Source of the DNA: a virus
Virus record (IMG/VR): IMGVR_UViG_3300045918_000157
Location: 1 to 64,000 of that record
Direction: 5' to 3' (one strand)
Length of the DNA: 64,000 bases
In this document: piece after piece, positions 33,001 to 39,603 of the stretch
Layout of the letters: every line of letters begins with the position of its first letter
Numbering within the stretch: the first letter of the stretch is position 1
Translations under genes and position numbers: made by a program
The notes under the pieces: generated by a model
What the model saw: only the letters and a program-made list of their open reading frames with translations
Database searches by the model: none
Told to the model about the DNA's origin: nothing

Positions 33001-34693
33001 ATACAGCGCTGATCTGGATGTAGGTACGAATGATTTGAGTGTGAGTGTTTGGGTTAACACCACTGGCTATGGCCCTAGCAGTCTTATGCTGTTTCCAGAG
33101 CAGTTTGACAATGCGGTTTGGATTAAATCCAACATTACAGTAACCGCCAATGCGACGGTTGCACCAGACGGTAGCACGACTGCTGACAAACTTTCTGAAG
33201 GTACATCGGCAGCTATTGTGAATAGGGTATTTCAACTTCCTATGTTCGTAGCAGGCTTATATACATTCTCTGTCTATGCCAAACCTGCCGGAAGACAGTT
33301 TTTCGCTATTAATAGTTTTCAATCAGGTGGGACAGGTTTCTCAGCCATATTTGATCTGTCGTCAGGAACTGCTGTATCAGGTGGCGGGACAATCACGGCT
33401 GATTTGAACGGCTTTTATAGGTGTTCAGTCTCCGTGATCAGCCTTGCAGCAGTTCGTGAATTTGAGATTCGCATACTTTTAAACGCCATCACACCGCTGT
33501 ATACTGGTGACGGAGTTTCTGGCATATACGTTTGGGGTGCCATGTGTTCACCGGGCCTACTACAGCCTTACAGGCCCGGCTTAACGACGGCCTATAACGG
33601 TACTGTCGCTTTAGTGGATCGCAGCGCAGCTACCGGACCGTCTTTCATGTTGGGTATGGATGGAAATGCCAAATTAGTTGCTACGCTCTATGACGGCACA
33701 ACCACCCGCACGGTCACCACGACAGCAGCCTACAACACCGGCACACCTACCAAGGCACGCTTGAACTACAGCGCTGGCCGACTGGCAATCAGCGTCAACG
33801 GGCTTGAGGTGGCAAGCACTGTTGGTGCGCCGCTACTGACGCTGAACAACGCCGCTGCCACGCTGACCATCGGCAACAGCCGCACCCTAGACGCACCATT
33901 CCCCGGCAGCATAGCCCTGCTCAAAGTCGGTGCAACACTACCTACTCCCGAACAGGCGGTGTTCATGTATGAGCAAGAAAAGCAAATGTTCCGTGACGGT
34001 GCGCAGATTACCTTACCTGCGGCCACAGCTGTTGCAGACCTTGCTTACGATGAACAGTTGGACAAGTGGGTAGCAATTCAGGCAGGAAATGAGTCTTCTT
34101 TCACAGGCTTGATACGTACTGCTACGGGAACACCTAGCTCTGGTAACTTCAGCAATGTTAGAGCGCAATCAGGCGTTAAGTTACTATCACGTATTACTGC
34201 TAACCCCGGTGTTGATGTTACGGTCCCGGCCTATGGATTGCGAGATGAACTGGTACGTAGAGCGGAGGCAGCAGCCAAGGCCAGTAAGACGCTTACGGTG
34301 TTTGATTTTGACGCAGTGGGCTTTACGGCCACTACGACGAACCTGAGCAATCAGTTGACAGTAGTGGCCTCTATTATAGGTACGCCTTACATCGGAATGG
34401 GTATTACAGGTGTTGGTATTCCTGTCAACACCATAATTACAAACATCAATGGTGCTATCTATACCATGAGTGCTAATGCAACGGCTACTGCAAATCTGGT
34501 GGCTATTGGTCAGTCAACATTTCAGACGCCTGCAGGATGGACGGCGACAGAGGTGCTATCGGCTGGTGCATCTAAGCGTGAAGGGCCAACCAAGGATTTT
34601 GTTAGAAACTTTGACGGATTTAGGGAAACCATACGCTTTGCAGTAGCTCCCGGCTCTGCTGCATGGGTCCAGATAACCGCCAAAAAGGAATGA
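30083..34693 (+). CDS. large mosaic tail fibre with carbohydrate-binding and LamG-like modules
   Basis: This 1536-residue protein has an Ala-rich helical N-terminus (1-150) followed by many beta modules. One is DNLLPYAEQIDNAAW-type (about 187-325). Two are NGxFDxxxxGWT-type carbohydrate-binding-like modules (about 335-460 and 800-930). A LamG/concanavalin-like domain begins about 974 and resumes at about 1173 (ALVDRSAATGPSFMLGM) after an inserted DNAVW-type module. The C-terminus (1390-1536) is a separate fibre-tip-like domain. It likely binds surface glycans. Local base composition is GC-richer around 33600-34000 than in neighbouring tail genes. Confidence 0.8.
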   Translation: MPTAIESLTAQVNVLDTNTTALLAAVSDVKTDIIARVAEVFATNASAGDAARSAAAALISAAFASTDRGLASASAEQALNNASQALAIYGTTNAMNAALITAAAQTQLAQTAAVSASSVLQQDLSAISTALHRSPNPVTALFIYDTSRDSDGGAWVERMQHTSWMNEPLCGAWLTGGFASELLARGDNLLPYAEQIDNAAWIKGVGVSVIGNVRDPIGGLSAQKIDWSSAAVNAGFSNSNGSVVVPTGQPNIRSVWLRSDTPGTLIIGNPYYAAANLTANITTIWQKFELIQTPTATSDSIAVRKDAGSPATIEIYAPKLNRVGALPSTYSASPELVSNGGFDSGTVGWTATNGATLASTVSEITVTAGTAANGSASQAITTVIGQAYSINVTARKGTATDARLWVGTTAGAFNIGSVAAPTTTNTALQFVFVATGTTTYISLTSFGAVIGNTAFFSAVSCKQITTLATPYVPYSTQAGSYYQSSADGKFYKLGATYGTLVEVFRGNKAKFPRLSAIVAEAGSITIYDLTEKGCPMWMRFKTIGTSVQAAIFSGTIGSVAAINGLMCVGASNVSFGLFVQINFAKDTTVSNNGSTTGYNIQVVSLRNSTAGMIATLNYFPAAIASRDVNAVAMTVLPDAPIDIATGLQVPTIAVGTQGGTSIIRHDGTIISSAINPTSVAYTVFSPSGLWVSRNASIGSAYFYSNASISAGVIASPTGFLGGIPIRDGWVFRLAASKSVIGLGSSSPALPELTFVRTGIQSVAARLQATIADRYNTGYMTGDIRRCYLANTIVESISATELVTNGTFDVDTAGWTLINTGSATATVSAGVVTLNPVDIAGIARIRQQVNVTVGKAYNITFVGLSESGSPATVTVGTAAGGAEYFTVPSVSNTSTYSKVIVATSAQLWISYFKAGTVLGIYQVDSVSVKEVIADRSYKAAGANIFGTLVKSAVGVGSQLVAYSGFSPANYARETYSADLDVGTNDLSVSVWVNTTGYGPSSLMLFPEQFDNAVWIKSNITVTANATVAPDGSTTADKLSEGTSAAIVNRVFQLPMFVAGLYTFSVYAKPAGRQFFAINSFQSGGTGFSAIFDLSSGTAVSGGGTITADLNGFYRCSVSVISLAAVREFEIRILLNAITPLYTGDGVSGIYVWGAMCSPGLLQPYRPGLTTAYNGTVALVDRSAATGPSFMLGMDGNAKLVATLYDGTTTRTVTTTAAYNTGTPTKARLNYSAGRLAISVNGLEVASTVGAPLLTLNNAAATLTIGNSRTLDAPFPGSIALLKVGATLPTPEQAVFMYEQEKQMFRDGAQITLPAATAVADLAYDEQLDKWVAIQAGNESSFTGLIRTATGTPSSGNFSNVRAQSGVKLLSRITANPGVDVTVPAYGLRDELVRRAEAAAKASKTLTVFDFDAVGFTATTTNLSNQLTVVASIIGTPYIGMGITGVGIPVNTIITNINGAIYTMSANATATANLVAIGQSTFQTPAGWTATEVLSAGASKREGPTKDFVRNFDGFRETIRFAVAPGSAAWVQITAKKE

Positions 34694-34697
34694 GATT

Positions 34698-35153
34698 ATG
34701 CTGCGATTTGTCAACATGATGGGTAACGATGTGTGGAGCGAAGCAGATTTGAACAACTACGTGAGAGCACTCGTTGGCTCTGGTGTATCGGCTGATAGGC
34801 AACAAGAGCTACGTACAATCATGATTGGACACATATCACGCATGAGGCCAGCAACTGCATCTGAAATGGCAGAAATTGAAGAGGTCAAAGTTCTTACAGA
34901 AAATGCAGGCTTAGCACTTGTACAGGCAAGACTTGACATGATTCTCCTTCAGGAAGTTCTTGATCTTGAACCATCATTGCTCAGGCTAAGACAGCCACTG
35001 GTTATTCTAGACTCTACGACGCCTACAGGAAACAGTGATCTTGTAGAGATAGACTTGGCAGAGAGGGCGGCAGCGCAGTTAGCACTAGATAGCGCTAGTC
35101 CAGAAGCAACAGAGCTATTGAATACTAGAAATCCTACTGAGATGCCCACATGA
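34698..35153 (+). CDS. hypothetical fibre-adjacent protein, 151 aa
   Basis: It starts MLRFVNMMGNDVWSEADLNNYVRALV and is acidic and largely helical. AAGGA lies about 8 bases upstream. The start motif, WSEADLNN-RALV, resembles N-termini of phage proteins that pair with fibres. Its end overlaps the next gene by 4 bases (ATGA). No enzymatic motif is present. Its place directly after the large fibre suggests a chaperone or attachment role, which is inference only. Confidence 0.65.
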   Translation: MLRFVNMMGNDVWSEADLNNYVRALVGSGVSADRQQELRTIMIGHISRMRPATASEMAEIEEVKVLTENAGLALVQARLDMILLQEVLDLEPSLLRLRQPLVILDSTTPTGNSDLVEIDLAERAAAQLALDSASPEATELLNTRNPTEMPT

Positions 35154-35632
35154 GAGTTGCTTTATTTATAGGTAATCACGCTGACTCAGCCTTTCTTGTT
35201 AAGCTTAGTGCGATTCTGACAAGGAAGTTCCAGAAGGGGCCTTACTCTAACGTTGTGCATGTAGAAGCTATTCACGAAGAGTTTAGTGATGGCTCTGTGA
35301 CAATTGCTAGTGCATCGTATATGGATAAGGGTGTCCGCTCTAAGATCACTACGCTAAACCCGCTACATTGGATTATGGTTGATGTACCTCAATGGGACGT
35401 AGAGTTATCACAGGATTATCTTTCTATGACAGTTGGGATGCCATACGATAGCCGTGGTGCTCTCGCAACGTGCCTTCCCGGCTCTCCTGACGCTGACAAG
35501 GCATTTTGTAATCAGTGGGTAGGTCATCCATTCCTTAAAGCGTCTGCTACGTTTGGGCCTCATCACTTTGCAGCTATCTGCTTGACAATCGGTAAAGACA
35601 TCACAAAAGAATTTTTTGCTAGTAGGATATAA
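35150..35632 (+). CDS. papain-like (permuted NlpC/P60-type) hydrolase candidate
   Basis: This 160-residue protein contains YSNVVHVEAIHEEF near residue 36, with a likely catalytic His, and later DKAFCNQWVGHPFL near residue 122, with a likely catalytic Cys. His-before-Cys order is the circularly permuted NlpC/P60 (YiiX/YebB-like) layout. These enzymes act on peptide, amide or lipid ester bonds. No signal peptide is visible. It lies between fibre and lysis genes, so it could be a virion enzyme or assist host envelope damage. The residues fit, but the family assignment is from pattern only. Confidence 0.6.
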   Translation: MRVALFIGNHADSAFLVKLSAILTRKFQKGPYSNVVHVEAIHEEFSDGSVTIASASYMDKGVRSKITTLNPLHWIMVDVPQWDVELSQDYLSMTVGMPYDSRGALATCLPGSPDADKAFCNQWVGHPFLKASATFGPHHFAAICLTIGKDITKEFFASRI

Positions 35633-35653
35633 CTAACTGTTATCGGCGTCTAT

Positions 35654-36385
35654 ATGACCTTCCCAAAGTCCTCTGGTAATATGCTGCCAATACCAGACCC
35701 AACACCTCTGACAACGGATATGGTGCTGCGTGAAGTTCATGCGCTGCGCGAAGTGCTGGACATGCGGATAGCCGGTAATGATCGCCTGATAGCGATGTTG
35801 CAGGACTCTCTAGCAGAACGCGCAGTAGTTATACGAACACAAGTGGATCATTTACAGCAACTGCAGGACGAAAAGTTCCGCAGCATTCAGACGCAGTTCG
35901 TAGAGAGGGATACCAGAGCAGAACAGACAGCAAAAGATTCAAAAGTTGCGGTGGATGCGGCTTTGCAAGCTGCTAAAGAGGCTGTGGGCGAGCAAAATAA
36001 ATCGAGTTCACTGGCTATTTCAAAAAGTGAAAGCGGAACGACAAAGCAGATTGATCAGATCAGCATAAATATAGCAACTAGCAATAGTAATCTGAATGAC
36101 AAGATTGATGATGTGAAGGGCCAGCAAGTAATTTTGAATGGTCAGCTTCTGCTTATGAGCGGTAAAATAGCAGGTGGTAATGATAACAAGGATGATAACA
36201 GATCAAATATTGGCATTATAGTAGCAGTGTTAGCGGTAGTGGTAGCTGCTGCAGCTATGATTATAGACTTTAAAGGGGCTTCAGGGCCAGTAGGAACTCC
36301 ATCTTTATCTGCATCCCCGCCTATTATCTATGTACAGCCGACACCTCAGACACAGGCACCAGTTGTAATTCAGCCTAATAAATAG
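35654..36385 (+). CDS. coiled-coil protein with C-terminal membrane anchor
   Basis: This 243-residue protein has long heptad-like helices (VLREVHALREVLDMRIAGND, then through residue 165) and a single transmembrane span at about 185-205 (IGIIVAVLAVVVAAAAMIID). A short proline-rich tail (PTPQTQAPVVIQPNK) follows. It lies just before the glucanase and lysis cluster. Proteins of this design sit near holin genes in several phages, but their role is not established. No enzymatic motif is visible. Confidence 0.7.
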   Translation: MTFPKSSGNMLPIPDPTPLTTDMVLREVHALREVLDMRIAGNDRLIAMLQDSLAERAVVIRTQVDHLQQLQDEKFRSIQTQFVERDTRAEQTAKDSKVAVDAALQAAKEAVGEQNKSSSLAISKSESGTTKQIDQISINIATSNSNLNDKIDDVKGQQVILNGQLLLMSGKIAGGNDNKDDNRSNIGIIVAVLAVVVAAAAMIIDFKGASGPVGTPSLSASPPIIYVQPTPQTQAPVVIQPNK

Positions 36386-36413
36386 TTTCCCCGTAGACCA
36401 CAAAAGGAGCTTT

Positions 36414-36437
36414 ATGAACGACCCACCTAAAGGATAA
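36414..36437 (+). CDS. 7-codon leader-like mini-ORF
   Basis: ATG at 36414 is preceded by AAAAGGAGC, one of the strongest ribosome-binding sites in the window, but encodes only MNDPPKG before TAA. The next gene starts 2 bases later, with AAAGGA lying within the mini-ORF. It may be a translational leader that loads ribosomes for the next gene, or the remnant of a deleted gene. Confidence 0.4.
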   Translation: MNDPPKG

Positions 36438-36439
36438 AA

Positions 36440-36796
36440 ATGATTTTTTCAGAAACAATATTGGCATTCTTTGCCACAAAAAGTAAAGATGCCACCATCA
36501 CCAAGCGAAATTTTTCGCGTGTTTTCCACTACCTAGGACATATCATGACCGCAATTTCTGATTTTGCCACGAAACAAGCTGAGTACAGCGCACGCATCGA
36601 CGCAGCATTGACAGGCCTATCGGCTGATGTTGACACACTCAGTGCCAAGGTCGCCGAACTGCAAGCAACGTCGGGTGCTATCACCGCAGAAGACCAAGCC
36701 CTGCTTGACCAAATTGATGCGCAAGTGGCTGCACTCGCTACACGCATCGAGGCTGCTGATGCACTGACACCACCGGCTGCGCCAACGAATCCCTAA
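36440..36796 (+). CDS. coiled-coil protein, 118 aa (or 83 aa from an internal start)
   Basis: Two starts are credible: ATG 36440 with AAAGGAT upstream, and ATG 36545 with TAGGAC 7 bases upstream. The downstream one gives MTAISDFATKQAEYSARID, then a heptad-rich Ala/Asp/Glu helix (to about residue 100). Small coiled-coil proteins of this type are common among phage tail/lysis genes. The extra N-terminal 35 residues are hydrophobic then basic and might be a membrane anchor if used. The function is unknown. Confidence 0.65.
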   Translation: MIFSETILAFFATKSKDATITKRNFSRVFHYLGHIMTAISDFATKQAEYSARIDAALTGLSADVDTLSAKVAELQATSGAITAEDQALLDQIDAQVAALATRIEAADALTPPAAPTNP

Positions 36797-36814
36797 GCGC
36801 TAACTGTCGGAAAC

Positions 36815-36850
36815 GTGCCTGTAGCTACGGCTATAGGCACTTTATAGCTT
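36815..36850 (+). terminator. probable terminator or attenuator before the glucanase gene
   Basis: An 11-bp stem with one wobble (36815-36825 with 36830-36840), loop TACG, is followed by TTTATAGCTTTT. It lies 18 bases after the previous stop and 25 bases before the glucanase ATG. The broken T-run suggests partial termination. Confidence 0.6.
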
Positions 36851-36865
36851 TTGAAGGAGTTTTTG

Positions 36866-38107
36866 ATGCCTAGTCCAACAAAACCAGAAGCGCAAGCAGC
36901 GCTGGCGGTTGCAGTTGAATATGTGGAAAGCATACCAAATGCCCCACCACCTACACCACCGCCTTTATACCAGTCATGGGTGCAAAACAAGCAGTATGCA
37001 GCTGGAACTATTGTGGCTTTCTCTGATGGCAAGCTCTATCGGGCCAAGTATGCAAATCCGGGGTATGACCCAACGGTAAGTACCTACTATTGGGAAGTGC
37101 ACTTGCCTATCCCTGTAACCATCCCTACTACGGTCCCTCTTCCGGTGCCTGTTCCTATTCCTGTTCCTGCTGCTAGTGCCCCTACAGCTGCTCAGATGCC
37201 AGTTACAGACAGAAGTTCATACATTACCCTGCTCGGTAACCCCGCTAGCGGCTCTTTTGTTCTGGAAAACCCGTGGGGCGCTAACGGCATTACTAGAGGC
37301 CCTGCTGCAAATCAGTTTGAGTCTTTGATAGGTGTTCTTCCAACGCAGGGGCCAAATGGTGAAGTAGCATTTCGCTTAAAGTGGAGATGGCCTATACCAG
37401 CACCAGTAGGTACAGAGGTAAAAAGCTACTCAAGTATTATTGGTGGTAGACAGCCGGGTTACTATAGCAGTGATGCACTAATCGACGGTATGCAAGTAAT
37501 TACACCTCAAGGTGTTGTTCAAAGCGTCGCACCTACTGGCCATACACCCGGCACATTCATGCCACTGCAGTTACCGCTACCACCTGTCAAATGTAAATTT
37601 GCTGTATCTAACGTTGTGCCACCAACAGGACAGGGACAACTTGTTTTTGACATCTGGTTGCAAAGCACACCGGGGCAGACACGCGGCTTCAGTTCGGCAC
37701 CGTTTACGCATGAAATCATGATCCCATTGCAAAATTGGGGCAACTATGGCGCGCATAACAAGGGCCGTAATCCTACTTGGTATGACCACGACGCCACTAT
37801 AGGTGGTCGGCTATACCATGTTTACTGCACTAAAAAACCAGATGGTGTCTTTGATTACACTTTCGGAGGACAATGGGGTGCATGGGGCACTGGCTGGAAA
37901 ATGGTTGCATTTTTGCCAGATAAGCTACCGATCACTGCAGCGGAAATTGACATCGGTGAGCTTATTAACTATATGACAACCAGAAAGGATGCTAAGGGCA
38001 CTCCATGGGCAACTGGTAAAGAGTACTTAGTAGCAGTTGAGTTGGGCGTTGAGCCGATTGACGGCACTGGTGACATAATTGTTTATGACTATAAGGTGAA
38101 ACTATGA
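36866..38107 (+). CDS. GH12-like glucanase with N-terminal CBM5/12-type binding module
   Basis: This 413-residue protein starts at ATG 36866 with AAGGAG upstream. About residues 31-77 form a CBM5/12-like module (YQSWVQNKQYAAGTIVAFSD, then LYRAKYANPG and YYWEVH). A Pro/Val-rich linker follows (to about 115). The remainder resembles glycoside hydrolase family 12: an ENPWGANG opening, a THEIMIPLQNWGNYG segment where the family has its nucleophile Glu, and AVELGVEPIDGTGD near the C-terminus where it has the acid/base Glu. Family members hydrolyse beta-1,4-glucans or xyloglucan. There is no signal peptide, so it is probably a virion part or released at lysis. Confidence 0.72.
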   Translation: MPSPTKPEAQAALAVAVEYVESIPNAPPPTPPPLYQSWVQNKQYAAGTIVAFSDGKLYRAKYANPGYDPTVSTYYWEVHLPIPVTIPTTVPLPVPVPIPVPAASAPTAAQMPVTDRSSYITLLGNPASGSFVLENPWGANGITRGPAANQFESLIGVLPTQGPNGEVAFRLKWRWPIPAPVGTEVKSYSSIIGGRQPGYYSSDALIDGMQVITPQGVVQSVAPTGHTPGTFMPLQLPLPPVKCKFAVSNVVPPTGQGQLVFDIWLQSTPGQTRGFSSAPFTHEIMIPLQNWGNYGAHNKGRNPTWYDHDATIGGRLYHVYCTKKPDGVFDYTFGGQWGAWGTGWKMVAFLPDKLPITAAEIDIGELINYMTTRKDAKGTPWATGKEYLVAVELGVEPIDGTGDIIVYDYKVKL

Positions 38108-38463
38108 ACAACACAATGACAAACCCAACAATTCTGGCGCTTATCTCCGTTATTAGGGCGATGCTTGTAGCTACAGGTGCAGTACGAGGCTTTATGTCCG
38201 ACGATCTTTTAACTGAGTTTATTGGTGGCCTTATGGTGCTAATCCCTGTTCTATGGGCTATTGCTGAGCAGTATTACCTCGACATTAAAGCTAAGCATAG
38301 GGAAGTTATTGCTATTACAGCAGGGATTGTTATAGCAGATAATACAGTAGGGCCAACTCCGACTATCGCACCTATAGATGTACCAGCTACCATTGCAGCT
38401 ATCAAGCCTCAAATTGTGGTTACCACACCCACTGCACCTCCTGTAGTGCTAGCTGCAGCGTAA
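38104..38463 (+). CDS. holin candidate
   Basis: This 119-residue protein has two hydrophobic segments, about residues 8-28 (ILALISVIRAMLVATGAV) and 37-57 (EFIGGLMVLIPVLWAIAEQYY). A charged stretch and a Pro/Thr/Val-rich C-terminus follow. It precedes lysozyme and spanins and overlaps the previous stop by 4 bases. Holins permeabilise the inner membrane at a set time to release endolysin. The length and two-span topology fit a class II-like holin. The 58-residue membrane protein that follows may be its partner or the true holin. Confidence 0.7.
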   Translation: MNNTMTNPTILALISVIRAMLVATGAVRGFMSDDLLTEFIGGLMVLIPVLWAIAEQYYLDIKAKHREVIAITAGIVIADNTVGPTPTIAPIDVPATIAAIKPQIVVTTPTAPPVVLAAA

Positions 38464-38639
38464 TGCCTGATATATTACTCACGCTACTTGTGTATGCTGT
38501 GATCTTCGGTGCAGTGTTTTTGCTCATTTACAAGCTTGATATACCGGAGCCGTGGAAAGAGATACTCAAGATAGCAGCAGTTGTTATCAGTGTATTGTTT
38601 ACATTCAGTATGCTATTCAGTGAATTGTGGAGAGCATAA
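38463..38639 (+). CDS. small membrane protein, 58 aa, possible second holin or antiholin
   Basis: The ATG at 38463 overlaps the preceding stop (TAATG). The product starts MPDILLTLLVYAVIFGAVFL and has two membrane spans with a charged turn (KLDIPEPWKEIL) between them; the second span is around IAAVVISVLFTFSMLF. It lies between the holin candidate and the endolysin, overlapping neither function. Two small membrane proteins in series before an endolysin often act as holin and antiholin. The order here does not say which is which. Confidence 0.75.
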   Translation: MPDILLTLLVYAVIFGAVFLLIYKLDIPEPWKEILKIAAVVISVLFTFSMLFSELWRA

Positions 38640-38641
38640 GT

Positions 38642-39091
38642 TTGAAAGCCTCGCAGAACGCAGTAAAACTTGTCAAGTTGTCAGAAGGCTTTAGCGCAGT
38701 ACCTTATAGATGTCCAGCCGGTGTACCTACTATTGGTTATGGCTCTACTCGATACCCTGACGGCAGACGAGTGACTATGGAGGATGCACCAATTTCTGAG
38801 GCTACGGCAGCACTGATGGTGCTTGCTACGCTTGGTGAATATGAGAATGCAGTTAATCGCTATGTCACTGTACCACTTAACCAGAATCAATACGACGCAT
38901 TGACCGACTTCGCATACAATGCTGGTGCAACCAACCTGCGTACAAGCACACTACTCAAGAAACTTAACAAAGGCGACTACATCGGTGCAGCACTTGAGTT
39001 CGGCAAGTGGATTTACGGTGGTGGTAAAAGGCTTTCAGGACTTGTTACTCGCCGTGCAGCAGAGAAGAACCTTTTTAACAAGCCTGTATGA
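38642..39091 (+). CDS. GH24 endolysin (T4-type lysozyme)
   Basis: This 149-residue enzyme cleaves the beta-1,4 bond between N-acetylmuramic acid and N-acetylglucosamine. It shows KLSEGF with catalytic Glu, TIGYGSTRYPDG (family Asp/Thr region), ALTDFAYNAGATNL, and GLVTRRAAEKNLF. No signal-anchor sequence precedes the catalytic domain, so it should need a holin. I chose TTG 38642 with GGAG 9 bases upstream, just after the previous stop. A GTG at 38627 would add five residues. Confidence 0.92.
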   Translation: MKASQNAVKLVKLSEGFSAVPYRCPAGVPTIGYGSTRYPDGRRVTMEDAPISEATAALMVLATLGEYENAVNRYVTVPLNQNQYDALTDFAYNAGATNLRTSTLLKKLNKGDYIGAALEFGKWIYGGGKRLSGLVTRRAAEKNLFNKPV

Positions 39092-39603
39092 CGTTGCCCT
39101 ATAAATTGCTAGCTTATGGTGTCCTATTAGCGGCACTAATAGCAGGGTACTTTTCTTGGAGTAGTCACGAACAAGGTGTAGGTGCTGATGCAGAACGCGC
39201 TATTTGGGTAGAGAAGCTTGACAAGCAAAAAGCTGAAGCTGCTGCACTCCTGCTTACTGCACAGGACGAAGCTACTACTGCAAGAGGTAAACTTAAAGAT
39301 ACGATAGAAGCATTGGGGAAACAACGTGAACAACTTCAAGCTGAAAACACTGCCAGCCTGCGTAACTATGCTACTACTCACCGCTTGCAGTACACCACCA
39401 CGGGAAGTGGGCAAGGTTGTGGTAACGCCAAAGGCAGAGCGGCAGGCTCCACCAGTGACACAAGCACCACCATCGTACAGCTTCCAGAAAAGATTAACGG
39501 AAATCTTTTCCGACTAGCAGGGGATGCAGACAGTCTCAAAATAGACTACGGCATCCTGTACAACTATGTTAACAACCCTAAGCTTGTCTGCGAGCTACGT
39601 TAG
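39088..39603 (+). CDS. Rz: i-spanin (Rz)
   Basis: This 171-residue inner-membrane spanin has an N-terminal membrane anchor (residues 5-25, YKLLAYGVLLAALIAGYFSW), a long periplasmic coiled coil (about 40-95), and a C-terminal part with two Cys. With Rz1 it fuses inner and outer membranes in the last step of lysis. It overlaps the lysozyme stop by 4 bases, and Rz1 is encoded inside it. Its stop codon overlaps the stop of the convergent SbcC-like gene. Confidence 0.88.
   Translation: MTLPYKLLAYGVLLAALIAGYFSWSSHEQGVGADAERAIWVEKLDKQKAEAAALLLTAQDEATTARGKLKDTIEALGKQREQLQAENTASLRNYATTHRLQYTTTGSGQGCGNAKGRAAGSTSDTSTTIVQLPEKINGNLFRLAGDADSLKIDYGILYNYVNNPKLVCELR
39326..39517 (+). CDS. Rz1: o-spanin lipoprotein (Rz1), embedded in Rz
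   Basis: This 63-residue protein lies entirely inside Rz in the +1 frame and starts with GTG. It has a short basic N-terminus (MNNFKLKTLPACV), a hydrophobic stretch and a lipobox, LLTAC, with the lipidated Cys at residue 21. The mature part is proline-rich (PPREVGK, QAPPVTQAPPSY). These are standard Rz1 features and confirm a Gram-negative host with an outer membrane. Confidence 0.9.
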   Translation: MNNFKLKTLPACVTMLLLTACSTPPREVGKVVVTPKAERQAPPVTQAPPSYSFQKRLTEIFSD

